64,000 nt of DNA from CAVYEM01 sp963767635 (GCA_963767635.1 CAVYEM010000001.1:248001-312000); one strand, 5' to 3'. Positions 17,285 through 27,139 are shown, counted from the stretch's first letter. The notes: generated by a model from the sequence alone, not told the origin. Numbers and translations are program-made.

Positions 17285-20200
17285 TGCGTCGGCGTTGGAT
17301 TGACCGGATGCGCGACCGGCGCTTCGAGCACGTGCACGCGGCCGTTTCCGACCGTGCGCCCGCGATGCATGCGCGGCTCCACGTGGTCGGTCACCCACAG
17401 ATAGAGCGCCGGCACGACGATGAGCGAGAGCATCGTCGAACATAACAGGCCGCCGATAACCACCGTTCCGAGCGGCGCTTGCGTCGAACTGCCCGCTTCT
17501 ATGCCCGCAGCGATCGGAAACATGCCGCCGACCGTTGCGAGCGTGGTCATCAGAATGGGGCGTAGCCGAAGCGGCGCCGCCTGCAGCACCGCCTCGCGCG
17601 CGGAGAGGCCGCGGTTCCGGAGCTGATTGGTAAACTCCACCACAAGAATGGCATTTTTGACGACGATGCCGACCAGCATCAAGAGCCCGATGAAGGCCGT
17701 CAGTCCGAAGGCACGATGGGTGACGAGCAGCGCCACGACGACACCGGCGATTGAGAGCGGCACGGACATCATGATCACGAGTGGATGCAACAGCGACTCG
17801 AATTGCGAGGCGAGCAGCATATAAATGAGCAGAATGGCAAGCACCACGATCAGCCCGAGGCTGCCGAACGTATCGTTCTGCTGCGTGACGGATTGGCCGA
17901 ACTGCCAATAGTATCCGGCGGGCAGCGCTATCGAATTCATGATTTGCGTCGACGCTTGCACCGCTGCGCCGAGCGAAGTGTTCGTGAGGTCGGCTTCGAT
18001 GTCGATTTCGCGCTGCTTGTTTTGACGGGAAATCTGCGATGGGCCGGCGCCCGTCGTGATCGTCGCCACTTCGCCCAGGGGCAACGTCGGCACGGAATAG
18101 CTTTGGCCCGGCGTTGCGGTGGTCGTCGTCGTCAGTCCACCCGAAGCCCCGGCCGCCGTCCCGGATGTGCCGCTATTTCCCGACGTGCCGCCTGTAGCCG
18201 AGGTTCCGCTGCTGCCCGAGCCGCCGCCTTGAACGACGGGAATCTGCAGGTTCTCGATCGTCTGCAGCGATCGCCGCTGATCGGGCGGCAACTGCACGAA
18301 GATCGGATATTGCGTGCCGTTGATTTGCAGATACGATGCAATCGTACCGCTGGTCGCAGTATCGATCGTTTGCGAGATAGACTGCGTCGAGAGCCCGACT
18401 GCGCCGCGAGCGTGCGGTCGACGGAAACGTTAAGCAGCGGCTGCGAGGGCGTAATATTCGTGTCGGGACGAGTGATGCCCTGAACTTGCTGCAGCCTGCG
18501 GAATAACTTTGCTTTGCGCAATATTATAGAGCGTCGTCATATCCGTACCGTAGATCTGAATGTCCAGCGCATTTTGACCGCGCGCGATGACGCTCTGAAT
18601 GATGTCGATCGTATGCCCGAAGACCATCAACCCCGGAATCGGCTTGCCGAAGATCTTACGATACTTGGCGTACTGCGGGTTGGGTTTGCGTGGTGCCGCG
18701 CCGGCTCGGCGTCCGCCGGAGCTGCCGTTCAAAACGTTCTGCCACTGCGTGACGAACTGCGCTGCCGAACTGCTGCTGATGCCCGGTTTGAGCGTAACGG
18801 CCAAATTGGCCACATTTGAAACCGCGGTCGACGTGAGATACCCTTGGCTGCCGACTTGCGCGCCCACATCCACAACCCGCGGGTCGCGTTCTATCCGATG
18901 CTCGATGTCCTGCGCGACGCCGTTCATCACGTTGAGCGCCGTTCCGTTGGGCATGCGCAAATTGAAGCGCACGAAGCGGGAGTTTGAAGCGGGGAACAGT
19001 TCGGTGCTCACCGCCCCCATCTTGAGGGCAAGCAGCGTGCCGATAAGGATAATCCCGGCCACTGCAAAGACGCGCCCCGGATGGTCGATTGACCATTCCA
19101 AAATTCTGCGATACCACGATGCAAAGCGTTCGTACGTGCGATCGAACTTCGCTACGAAGCGTCCGTAAGCGCCTTTGTGATGCCCGTTCGTATGCGGCTT
19201 TTCATCGCGCAGCAGCAAGGTTGAGAGCATCGGTACCGTCGTGACCGCGACGAGCAGCGAAATTCCGACGGCGACCATCACCATCCGCGCGAATGGCTGG
19301 AAGATCAAGCCTTGCAAGCCCGGAATGAGCAGCAACGGCACGAACACCGTGATGACGGTGATGGACGAGGCCAGGACCGCAGTCAAAATCTCGGCAACGG
19401 CGCTTTCGGCGGCATCGCGCACGTGCTGGCCTCGAGACATGTGCCTATAGATGTTCTCGATGACGACGATCGCATCGTCGACGATGAGGCCCACCGCCAG
19501 CGCGAGGCCGCCCAGCGTCATCGTGTTGAGCGAATAGCCGAATAGGTAGGCGGCAAAGAGCGTGCCCAAGACGGAGATTGGGAGCGATATTGCGACGATC
19601 AGCGTGGAACGCCATGAGTGCAAGAAGAGCAGGATGATCAAAATGGCGAGGATCGCCCCGTAGAGCGCCGTATGCTCGAGCGCGGTGACCGACTCGGTGA
19701 TGAAGCCTTTTTGATCGAAAACGACGGCCATCTTCATGCCCGGATAGCGCTTTTCGATCTGCGCAATCTTCGCGTACACGCCGGTCGCAGTCTGCACGAC
19801 GTTGGCATTAGGCTGCGCGATGATTTGGACGCCGAGCGCCGGCGTGCCGTTCAAGCGTTGGAAGGACCGCTGCTCTTCGATAGAGTCGGTCACCGTTGCA
19901 ACATCGTGCAAATAGACGGGCGCGCCGTTTTTCGTCGTGACGATGATATTGCCGACTTGCTGCGCGTTCTGGAAGAGCTCGTTGGCTTGAATCTGATATT
20001 CTTTGTTGGCAATCTGCACGATACCGGCCGGCAGATTTAAATTCTCCTGGCCAACGCGCGAGACGATCTGGCTCATGGTCAAGCCGTAGCCGGCGATTTT
20101 GTCGGCGTTGGGCTGAATCATGATCGCGCGCGTCTGATCGTTGCTGACCGAAACCGACGCAACGCCGGCGACGCTCGAGAACTCGTCGGAGAGCGTGTTG

Positions 20201-20680
20201 GTCCAAAGGTCTCCGAGGTTGCGCAACGTCATGTTGCTGTCAGTCGCGTACAGCCGCACGACCGGAAGCTGATTGGGATCGAACTTGTTGATGGTCGGCT
20301 GAGAGAGATTCGGATCGTTCGGCAGCGTGCTCCAAATGCGAGAGATTTGCTCTTGCACGTCGACTGCGGCCGTGTCGATGTTGGTTCCGTAATAGAACTG
20401 AGCGTTGACCGTGCTCGTTCCCTCGGACGACGTCGAATTGATCTGCTGAATTCCGGCAACGCGGCTGACGGCGTTTTCGATCGGACGCGTGATGAGCGTT
20501 TCCATCTGCTGCGGCGCGACGTTCGTGTAGACTGACGGAAACCGAGACGACCGGCGGCGTAAAGCTCGGCAGCAGTGCCACGGGCAAGCGCGGAAACGCG
20601 AACAAACCGAGCACGACGATCGCGGTCGCAATCATCGCCACAGTGACGCGGCGGCTCACCGCAAAACGTGCTATCGACAT
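17281..20680 (-). CDS. RND-family efflux transporter, inner-membrane pump (three frame breaks)
   Basis: An AcrB/MdtB-like proton-driven exporter of about 1130 residues. The start MSIARFAVSRRVTVAMIATAIVVLG is the first membrane helix; the proton-relay helix appears in TLGGLALAVGLIVDDAIVVIENIYRHM, and the second membrane block contains PLSIAGVVVALLVTHRAFGLTAF and LVGIVVKNAILVVEFTN. Frame breaks lie at 20533 (before VYTNVAPQQMETLITRP), 18495-18496 (before LQQVQGITRPDTN) and about 18399-18408 (before LSTQSISQTIDTAT). A Ser/Gly/Ala-rich insert sits near 18130-18230 (GSGSSGTSATGGTSGNSG). No adaptor gene is adjacent. Divergent from rpsF. Confidence 0.9.
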
Positions 20681-20775
20681 GCCGTTACGACTCTGTTCCC
20701 ATAGGCATTCAAAACCATCCCATAGATGGGTTAGAAGGAGCTGAGAGTGTGTGGCAAGCCGCGCTTGCGGAGGCC

Positions 20776-20804
20776 TTGTCGCTCCCGGGGGCCTATGTTA
20801 TGCT
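20776..20804 (+). promoter_or_regulatory. Promoter for rpsF-ssb
   Basis: A TTGTCG -35 box at 20776-20781 and a TATGCT -10 box at 20799-20804 are separated by exactly 17 bases, in the gap between the divergent RND gene and rpsF. Roughly 80 bases of GC-rich leader follow before the rpsF ATG. Confidence 0.6.
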
Positions 20805-20892
20805 ATCGCGGTCCCGGGGACACCCCCGGCCATATCGCTCTGCCCGCCGAGCAAGGGGGGCCGTCCGAAAGGGCGTCCGTAGAGGATTTTAG

Positions 20893-21225
20893 ATGGCTGT
20901 CGATTACGAAGTCACGTTCATTTTGCGCCCGAACCTGGAAGAAAACGAGGTCGGGGAGCGCACGACCGCAATCGCGGACCTGCTCAAAGCCAACGGCGGC
21001 GAGGTCCTGGCGATTGAAACATTGGGCAAGAAGCGCCTGGCGTACGAGATCAACGACCTGCGCGAGGGCATCTACACCGTCATGCGGTTTCGATCTGAGG
21101 CTGACGCGGCCCATGAACTGGAGCGCCAGCTCGGCCTGAACGAGGACGTGATGCGGGCGCTGCTGATAAAACTGGATAAGCACGCGATCCTCGCTGAAAA
21201 AGCCGCGCCGGCCCCCCAGCCGTAG
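20893..21225 (+). CDS. rpsF: 30S ribosomal protein S6
   Basis: S6 binds 16S rRNA together with S18 in the small subunit platform. The 110-residue product shows the S6 ferredoxin-like fold: YEVTFILRPNLEENEV, VLAIETLGKKRLAYEI, GIYTVMRFRSE and the ERQLGLNEDVMRALLIKLD ending. A GAGG site precedes the ATG. In most bacteria rpsF is followed by ssb and then rpsR; here ssb follows but rpsR, its S18 partner gene, is 34 kb away. Confidence 0.97.
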   Translation: MAVDYEVTFILRPNLEENEVGERTTAIADLLKANGGEVLAIETLGKKRLAYEINDLREGIYTVMRFRSEADAAHELERQLGLNEDVMRALLIKLDKHAILAEKAAPAPQP

Positions 21226-21306
21226 TGCCAGGCCCCTGGCACGCGCCGGTCCTAGAGTCAATCCGAACCCGCACCACAGCAGCAAGCAGAAGAAAGAGTA
21301 ACCACC

Positions 21307-21732
21307 ATGGCAGGATCGTTCAATAAAGTCATTCTCGTCGGGCGAGTCGTCCGCGATCCGGAAATCCGCTACATCGCTTCGGGCGCGGGCGTCACCAAGT
21401 TTTCCATTGCGGTCAACCCCAACAAGCGCGACGCGAAGCCCGAAGATACGCTCTTCGCCGACATCGTTGCTTGGGAGAAGCTCGCGGAAACGTGCAACAC
21501 CTACCTCAAGAAGGGCATGAACGTGCTCGTTGAAGGCCGTTTGGTCATCCGGTCGTACGACGACAAGGAAGGCAACAAGCGCAAAGCCACCGAGATCGTC
21601 ATCAATACGATGCAGATGCTCGATTCGCCGCGCGATCGACAAGAGAGCGGCGATTCCTTTAACGGAACGCCGGTTGCTGCAGGTGGCGTCGGGCGCATGG
21701 AAGACGGCTTGGAAGAAGAGATCCCGTTCTAA
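21307..21732 (+). CDS. ssb: Single-stranded DNA-binding protein
   Basis: A 141-residue SSB. The OB-fold is clear: SFNKVILVGRVVRDPEIRYIASGAGVTKFSIAVN, FADIVAWEKLAETCNTYLKKGMNVLVEGRL. The acidic C-terminal tip EEEIPF is the conserved protein-interaction tail. It coats single-stranded DNA in replication and recruits repair enzymes. The TAA stop lies inside an 8-base tandem repeat (21727-21789), so this gene's end is the exact border of the accessory region. Confidence 0.97.
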   Translation: MAGSFNKVILVGRVVRDPEIRYIASGAGVTKFSIAVNPNKRDAKPEDTLFADIVAWEKLAETCNTYLKKGMNVLVEGRLVIRSYDDKEGNKRKATEIVINTMQMLDSPRDRQESGDSFNGTPVAAGGVGRMEDGLEEEIPF

Positions 21733-21789
21733 CGTTCTAACGTTCTAACGTTCTGACCGTTTTGACGTTCTGACGTTCTGACGTTTTAG
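21727..21789. repeat. 8-bp tandem array TTCTAACG
   Basis: About seven tandem copies of an 8-base unit, TTCTAACG three times followed by variants TTCTGACG and TTTTGACG. The array includes the ssb stop codon and leads directly into the dispersed repeat at 21793. Shorter versions of the same unit precede the second dispersed repeat (22882-22908) and occur near 32540-32565. Confidence 0.85.
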
Positions 21790-21792
21790 TTT

Positions 21793-21835
21793 GTCATCCT
21801 GAGCGGAGCGCACGAAGTGCGCGCAGTCGAAGGAC
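21793..21835 (+). repeat. Dispersed repeat, copy 1 (CATCCTGAGC family)
   Basis: Begins GTCATCCTGAGCGGAGCGCA and ends CAGTCGAAGGA; the middle GCGCAC-GAA-GTGCGC is an inverted repeat. Two further copies occur at 22909 and 25209. Copies 1 and 3 are followed by a terminator with nearly identical sequence, so the repeat and terminator travel together. Confidence 0.85.
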
Positions 21836-21848
21836 GGTATGTACGAGA

Positions 21849-21883
21849 AGCCCGGCGAAATCACGCCGGGCTCTCCTTTTTTT
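21849..21883 (+). terminator. Rho-independent terminator
   Basis: AGCCCGGCG pairs with CGCCGGGCT around a six-base loop, followed by CTCC and seven Ts. It lies after ssb and dispersed repeat copy 1 and would end the rpsF-ssb transcript. Confidence 0.85.
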
Positions 21884-21925
21884 GCTGTGAGGCGGTTTCG
21901 CACAACTGGCCTCGAACGTGCGTGT

Positions 21926-22468
21926 ATGGCGAAACTGATTTTTGCAATGACGCAATCGCTCGACGGATATGTCGCGAGTGCCGATGGCGCTTTATTCGGT
22001 CCGCCCGGCCCGGCTCTTTTTGGTCATTTCGTAGAGCATGAGCAGAGTTTGGCCGGAGGCATCTACGGCCGTCGCGTATACGAACTCTTGCGCTATTGGG
22101 ACGAAGATCACGCGGAGTGGACCGCGCTAGAGCATGACTTTGCATCGGCATGGCGAGCGCATCCAAAATGGGTCGTGTCGGGTTCGCTGAAATCAGTCGG
22201 GCCAAACGCCTCGCTCGTCGTTCGCGATATTGAGGCATTCGTAAGAAATTTGAAGTCCGAAATCGACGGCAACATCGCCGTCGCGGGTCCCGATTTGGCC
22301 GCGAGCCTAACCAAAATGGGCCTGATCGATGAGTATCACCTTTACGTTCGCCCAGTTGTGCTTGGCGCAGGAAAACCATACTTTGCAGGCATTCGTCCGA
22401 GTCTCCGCCTTATTACCACCGATCAGGTCGGCGAGGACGCTGTGCGATTGTCGTACGAAACGGTCTGA
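21926..22468 (+). CDS. Dihydrofolate reductase-like (RibD C-terminal domain) protein
   Basis: A 180-residue stand-alone RibD_C/DHFR-like protein: AKLIFAMTQSLDGYVASADG at the start, GGIYGRRVYELLRYW, then GNIAVAGPDLAASLTKMGLIDEYHLYVRPVVLGAGKPYF, which is the family's NADPH-binding GPDLA loop and DEYxLxxxPVVLGxGxPxF signature. Such proteins are NADPH-dependent reductases of unknown substrate; many sit among stress genes. It is the first gene in the accessory stretch after ssb and lies just after the terminator. Confidence 0.88.
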   Translation: MAKLIFAMTQSLDGYVASADGALFGPPGPALFGHFVEHEQSLAGGIYGRRVYELLRYWDEDHAEWTALEHDFASAWRAHPKWVVSGSLKSVGPNASLVVRDIEAFVRNLKSEIDGNIAVAGPDLAASLTKMGLIDEYHLYVRPVVLGAGKPYFAGIRPSLRLITTDQVGEDAVRLSYETV

Positions 22469-22640
22469 CGGCGTCGAGTTAAGGTGAAAATCCGACGAAA
22501 ACGGCCAGTTAGGGTGAAATGAGCCTAAAACGTGAGACAACGCCGTTCTAGTGATGTCTCACGGTAACTCGCTAAAAAGCGTGAGTTAGGAACAATTTCG
22601 CGTAAAAGTCGAAATGTAATTTTGATGCGAACAACATTAT

Positions 22641-22676
22641 GCAAGAAACGCCCTGTGTTTCCGGGGCGTTTCTTGC
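22641..22676. terminator. Strong hairpin, probable terminator
   Basis: GCAAGAAACGCCC pairs with GGGGCGTTTCTTGC around a short loop. It lies about 170 bases after the DHFR-like gene and just before the candidate riboswitch. The A- and T-rich lower stem would allow termination in either direction. Confidence 0.7.
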
Positions 22677-22704
22677 GCTTTGGCAATGCGCACATAATAT
22701 GAAG

Positions 22705-22880
22705 CGAGTGTCGCGCGACTACTGTCTCGCAGAAGAGCGCAATAGCGTCGGCGAACCTTCACGCGAACTGGTGCAACCCCAGCCTGGTCCCGCGGCGGCG
22801 TGAGCTAGCGCTTTACAAACGCGTGGAGCACTGTGGCTAATTCTGGAAGGAGGGCCTATAAACTTGGGGCCTGCTCTATG
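22705..22880 (+). ncRNA. Candidate cobalamin (B12) riboswitch
   Basis: At 22763-22804 the sequence matches the B12 riboswitch core pattern GGAAnCnGGTGnAAnnCC followed by CnGnCCCGCnnCnGTnA: CGAACTGGTGCAACCCCAG, then CCTGGTCCCGCGGCGGCGTGA. Further on, CACTG (22830) followed by CTGGAAGG (22843) matches the CCACTG...GGGAAGG element, and GGGGCCTGC (22866) resembles the closing CCTGCC segment. The stem CTGG/CCAG of the GGTG element is present. The next gene is an S9 peptidase over 150 bases downstream, not a known B12 gene. Confidence 0.6.
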
Positions 22881-22881
22881 A

Positions 22882-22952
22882 GTTCTAACGTTTTAGCGCT
22901 CTAACGTTGTCATCCTGAGCGGAGCGCACAACGTGCGCGCAGTCGAAGGAGC
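22882..22952 (+). repeat. Dispersed repeat, copy 2, with three 8-bp units
   Basis: Three degenerate 8-base units (TTCTAACG, TTTTAGCG, CTCTAACG) lead into GTCATCCTGAGCGGAGCGCA at 22909. The internal inverted repeat is altered (GCGCACAACGTGCGC). No terminator of the copy 1/3 type follows. It separates the riboswitch from the next gene. The rest of the 22469-23035 gap shows nothing else I can name. Confidence 0.8.
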
Positions 22953-23035
22953 GGGATGCGCGTCACGCAACGGTTCGTGGAGGGAAGTGCACGAGGATGG
23001 CCTAAGGGGGGCATGACAGAATTTTGGAGAGTTTG

Positions 23036-25159
23036 ATGATATTTCGTCTCCTTGCCGCCTTCTGGGTGCTATCGTTTGCTGCCGCCACACTGCCTGTTGG
23101 CGCGCTCGCATTCGACGTTGCGGACGTTCTCGCCGCACCGTTTCCGGATGCTCTCGCCGCCTCGTTTGACGGCACCCTGCTCGTATGGAAAGTCGACGCG
23201 AGCGGTGTCCGAAATCTTTATACGAATGCCGGCGGCACGGTTCACGCGCTGACGCATTACACACAAGACGACGGCCAAGACGTTTTCTCTCCGGCGGTGA
23301 CTGCGGGGAACGATGCGGTAATCTATTTTCGTGGGAACGCCGGGGACGAAGGAACCGGCGAGAACGCAAATCCGCTCTCGCTGATTCCGCCGGCGAAGCG
23401 CACGCTCTACGTCGTACCGATTGCCGGTGGAGAACCGGTAAAGCTCGCCGAAGGCAGTAACGCTGCCTTTGTGGCGCCTAAAGGCAACGCGGTGGCGTTC
23501 ACGACTTCACAGGGACAGCTCGGCGTCGTAACGTTTTCGAAAGTGGCAAACGGTGCGTTCACGGCCGGAAATCCGGAAATGCTTCCGATTCGCGGAGCGG
23601 TTGGCGACGTTGCATGGTCGCCCGACGGAACGAAGATCGCCTTTACGAATTCGCGCGGCGATCACGCGTTTGTCGTGATCTACACGCCCGAGAAAAAATC
23701 GTACGTCTATGCGACGCCGGCCTTTACGAACGACTCGTCCCCGGCATGGTCGCCGGACGGCTCGCACGTCGCCTTCGTGCGCTCACCTGGAGCGAAGATA
23801 GGCGAGACGGTCTACGACAGTGCGAGCTTCAGCGGTGGCAGTAACGCGGCGTTTCCGTGGTCGGTTTGGGTTGCGAACGCGAATAGCGGCAACGCGCATA
23901 AGGTCTGGAGCGCGCGCAAGGCGATGGGGGACGAGTTCTATCCGACGATGAGCGCAGCGCAGCTCTGGTGGCTCAAAGACGATCAAATTGCATTTCCGTG
24001 GGAGGGCGACGGGTGGCAACACATCTACGCCATCTCCGCGAACGGTGGCGCGGCCAAGCGTCTGACGACCGGCGGTTACGAGGTTGAAACAGTTGCACCG
24101 ACGCTCGATGACACGAAGCTCCTGATCGCCTCGAACGAAGGCGATCTCGACGTGCGCCACATCTGGAGCGTGGGGCTCGACGGCACACCGAAGCAGCTAA
24201 CGTCGGGACCGGACAACCAGTGGTATCCGACACCGCTCGCAAACGCGGGCTTCGCGTACATCGACGGTGGTTACGCGAATCCGCCGCAAGTGACGATCGC
24301 CGGCAATCCACCGAAGACGCTCACTGCAGTACCGACGCCGGCGAATTATCCGTCAACGCAAATGGTAAAGCCGCAGCTCATCACCTACCGGACTCCGGAC
24401 GGCTACACGATCCACGCGCAGTATTTCCTGCCGCGCCGTTCCACCGGGAAGGTGCCGGCGATCGTCTTCGACCACGGCGGCCCGCCGCGTCAAATGCTCG
24501 GGGGCTTCCACTACATGGAGCCCTATACGCATCTCTACGAGATGAACCAGTATCTTGTGAATAAGGGGTTCGCGGTACTCTCCATCAACTATAGACTGGG
24601 GATCATGTACGGCTACAAGTTTCGCAATCCGCCAAACGCCGCGTGGCACGGCGGCTCTGAGTACAACGACGTGCTCGCAGGCGCTAAGTGGCTCCAGAAA
24701 CAGCACCGCATCGACCCGAATCGGATCGGAATCTACGGCCTCTCCTACGGTGGTCTGCTAACGGCTCTCGCGCTTGCAAAAAACTCCGATATCTTCAAAG
24801 TTGGTGCCGATTTCGCCGGCGTGCACGATTGGGCGACGGATTTCGATCACGACTACGGCAAAACCGTCGGTACGCCGAATCAACGTCACATCGCAACGAT
24901 GTCGACGGCCGAGGGATATTTGAAAACTTGGAAGTCGCCGGTGTTCATCGAGCAGGGTGACGACGATCGCAACGTGCCGTTTTCACAGAGCGTCGATCTG
25001 GCAACGAAGCTGCAGGCTCAAGGCGTCACGGTCGAGACGCAAGTGTTCCCGAACGAAACCCACGAGAACTCCGTATGGGCACACCTCGTCGAGCAGTACC
25101 GCGCGGCGGGAACCTTCTTGGCAAAGTACCTGCATCCAGTCGAACCGCCGTCTCGGTAA
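23036..25159 (+). CDS. S9-family peptidase (acylaminoacyl/dipeptidyl peptidase-like)
   Basis: A 707-residue secreted serine peptidase. Signal peptide RLLAAFWVLSFAAATLPVGALA; WD/TolB-like propeller with WSPDGTKIAFTNSRGD and WSPDGSHVAFVRSPG; hydrolase domain with GLSYGG (Ser near residue 570), QGDDDRNVPFSQ (Asp) and NETHENSVW (His). The ATG at 23036 has a GGAG seven bases upstream. The third S9 peptidase of the window, but only distantly like the other two. It lies downstream of the candidate riboswitch and repeat copy 2. Confidence 0.88.
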   Translation: MIFRLLAAFWVLSFAAATLPVGALAFDVADVLAAPFPDALAASFDGTLLVWKVDASGVRNLYTNAGGTVHALTHYTQDDGQDVFSPAVTAGNDAVIYFRGNAGDEGTGENANPLSLIPPAKRTLYVVPIAGGEPVKLAEGSNAAFVAPKGNAVAFTTSQGQLGVVTFSKVANGAFTAGNPEMLPIRGAVGDVAWSPDGTKIAFTNSRGDHAFVVIYTPEKKSYVYATPAFTNDSSPAWSPDGSHVAFVRSPGAKIGETVYDSASFSGGSNAAFPWSVWVANANSGNAHKVWSARKAMGDEFYPTMSAAQLWWLKDDQIAFPWEGDGWQHIYAISANGGAAKRLTTGGYEVETVAPTLDDTKLLIASNEGDLDVRHIWSVGLDGTPKQLTSGPDNQWYPTPLANAGFAYIDGGYANPPQVTIAGNPPKTLTAVPTPANYPSTQMVKPQLITYRTPDGYTIHAQYFLPRRSTGKVPAIVFDHGGPPRQMLGGFHYMEPYTHLYEMNQYLVNKGFAVLSINYRLGIMYGYKFRNPPNAAWHGGSEYNDVLAGAKWLQKQHRIDPNRIGIYGLSYGGLLTALALAKNSDIFKVGADFAGVHDWATDFDHDYGKTVGTPNQRHIATMSTAEGYLKTWKSPVFIEQGDDDRNVPFSQSVDLATKLQAQGVTVETQVFPNETHENSVWAHLVEQYRAAGTFLAKYLHPVEPPSR

Positions 25160-25208
25160 CTGAGGGATGAGATAGGGTGCAATAAACACCTCGCATGCGC
25201 AGCGTAGT

Positions 25209-25294
25209 ATCATCCTGAGCGGAGCGCACAAAGTGCCTGCAATCGAAGAATCGCTCAAATCAAGAGCCCGGCGAAATCCGTCGGGCTCTTTCTC
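25209..25294 (+). repeat. Dispersed repeat, copy 3, with its terminator
   Basis: ATCATCCTGAGCGGAGCGCA with a decayed centre, then at 25263-25289 a hairpin AGAGCCCGGCG-AAATC-CGTCGGGCTCT followed by TTCTCT. The loop AAATC and stem bases match the terminator after copy 1, so the composite unit was copied as a whole. It ends the S9 peptidase transcript. In the remainder of 25160-25482 I see no gene. Confidence 0.8.
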
Positions 25295-25482
25295 TACGTC
25301 CGGATCATCATGGCAATGCTCCAGCGTGGACTCGCGTTAACCGACAATATCCGTCGCGTTGTCGGCAAGAGTTCGTGCCCTGGAATGTGCCACCAGCGTC
25401 GCGCTTTTTCCGAAAAGTAGCGGTAGCACGATGACTTTCCGGCGTAACATGCTCCCAGGGGCTAGGGCTTCAGACTCCGTTT

Positions 25483-27126
25483 TTAGTAGTCCCGCCACAG
25501 CATTGCGGAGATCGTGCCTTCATCTTGGAAAACGCGGATAAGGTCAGCAATCGAACTCATCGGCACATTGTTGACGACGAGCTGGTAAATGAGGTGTTTG
25601 CCGCTTTTGGTGGTGATGTAGCCGCCGAAGGCCTGGCCTTTGAGCACGGGGCGTCCTGAGGCAGAAGCGCCAACGTAGGTGCCGGTCTTGGCGTGAACCT
25701 GGCCCGCCGCCCCGGCCAGCTGTGGATCTTTTTCAAAATCTTTGATTGAGGCCAGCGAACCGTCAACGGCAAGAATCGGCAGGTCAGCATACAAAGTAGC
25801 GAACGCGGGACGCCGCTGCATTTGTTGCAGCATCCGCGTAACGGCCCCGTTGGTAGCAGTGGTATCTCCCCCTCCGCTGCCATCGACGAAGTGATAGTCC
25901 GTGGCCAGGATACCAAAGCGCGCTGCCAGATTCTTACGTTCGAGCGCGAGCGCAGCCGGCATGCTGTTCACACCGCGCGTGAGGCCGAAAAGCACAAGGC
26001 TCGTGTCCGCCCCCATGTTATAGCTGATCTTTAGGATGAGCTTCGCGTCTTGCCCGTACGTCATTCCGCGCAGCATCGCGACTTGATTCCCTGGGCTGTA
26101 CGCGGCGCTGGACGGTAACAGTTTGGTCGGATTCTGTGCTACCGTTGGAGCGCTGACGGTTACTCCGGCCTTGCGCAGCGATTCGATGAAGACCGTGCGC
26201 GCGTAGTTCGACGGCTGTGTGATGCGCACGGTTTGCACGAGCGTGTTGGTGCCGGTCAGCGGCGGCGTAAAGTCGATCGGTAGCGAACCTTGGATCGTCG
26301 TGGTGCAACCCGGAACACCGATGCACTTGGGGTACTGCGGATCGATCTTGAGCGTGTCTTTGGATTGCGGCGCGCCTTTTCGCAGATGGTTGTTGATGGT
26401 GAGCGCGGCGGAAACGGGCCGGTGCGTGACGGTGGCGTTGGCGCCCGGCGAGACGGTCAGATCGACGACGTCATCGTTGACGAAGATTGGGCGCACGTCG
26501 AATTGTCCCCGAAAGTTGAACGGTTGGAACAGGCGATCGTCGACGATGACCTCGCCGTCGATGCGGCGAATGCCGGCGGCTTTGACGGCGCGCGCCAGCC
26601 GTTCGTAACCGGCAAGCGGATGCGGCTTGGTCAGAATTGCGTTGCCGAGACTGTCGGCCTCGTTGTGGTCCCAGTCGCTGACCGCAATCGAGCCGTCCGG
26701 CATCGTGCGCCCGCCCATCGTCAGATCGCCCGAGGCGACGATGATGAGGTTGCCATGCAGTATGCCGCCGCTGACGCCGCCGGTGCGGTATACGGGAGTG
26801 TTGTACCGATGATCGGCCCCAACGGCATCGAGCAGCTGGCCGACGCTGAAGACTTTTCGGACCGAGCCGATGAAAAATTTTTGCTCCGGATGAAGGTCGA
26901 TGAGGACCTTTGAGGCGTCCTGTACGCGTAAACCCCACGTCGAATTTTTGTATTCCGGCTTGGCAAGGATGCTGCGGATGTCTGCCGGCACTGCCGCCGG
27001 CGTCGTGCGTCCCGAAGCGATCCTCGGCGTTGAGTTCGCGACAAGCGCCATGAACGTCGCTGCTATAATAATGTACGGGAAAAGTCTTTTCACACTCAAT
27101 GTATGCAACCTACTAAAGGTTTCCAT
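25483..27126 (-). CDS. dacB: D-alanyl-D-alanine carboxypeptidase/endopeptidase (PBP4-type, S13)
   Basis: A periplasmic peptidoglycan hydrolase that trims pentapeptides or cuts cross-links. After an N-terminal membrane/signal helix (RLFPYIIIAATFMALVA) come the three active-site motifs in S13 order: SVRK (IGSVRKVFSVG, residue about 90), SYN (KISYNMGAD) and KTG (VHAKTGTYVGA). A large insertion domain lies between the first two, as expected for PBP4. About 547 residues. It begins 13 bases after the stop of the upstream serine hydrolase on the same strand, suggesting an operon of two penicillin-recognising enzymes. Confidence 0.9.
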   Translation of the reverse strand: METFSRLHTLSVKRLFPYIIIAATFMALVANSTPRIASGRTTPAAVPADIRSILAKPEYKNSTWGLRVQDASKVLIDLHPEQKFFIGSVRKVFSVGQLLDAVGADHRYNTPVYRTGGVSGGILHGNLIIVASGDLTMGGRTMPDGSIAVSDWDHNEADSLGNAILTKPHPLAGYERLARAVKAAGIRRIDGEVIVDDRLFQPFNFRGQFDVRPIFVNDDVVDLTVSPGANATVTHRPVSAALTINNHLRKGAPQSKDTLKIDPQYPKCIGVPGCTTTIQGSLPIDFTPPLTGTNTLVQTVRITQPSNYARTVFIESLRKAGVTVSAPTVAQNPTKLLPSSAAYSPGNQVAMLRGMTYGQDAKLILKISYNMGADTSLVLFGLTRGVNSMPAALALERKNLAARFGILATDYHFVDGSGGGDTTATNGAVTRMLQQMQRRPAFATLYADLPILAVDGSLASIKDFEKDPQLAGAAGQVHAKTGTYVGASASGRPVLKGQAFGGYITTKSGKHLIYQLVVNNVPMSSIADLIRVFQDEGTISAMLWRDY

Positions 27127-27139
27127 TAGTCCTGCTGCG

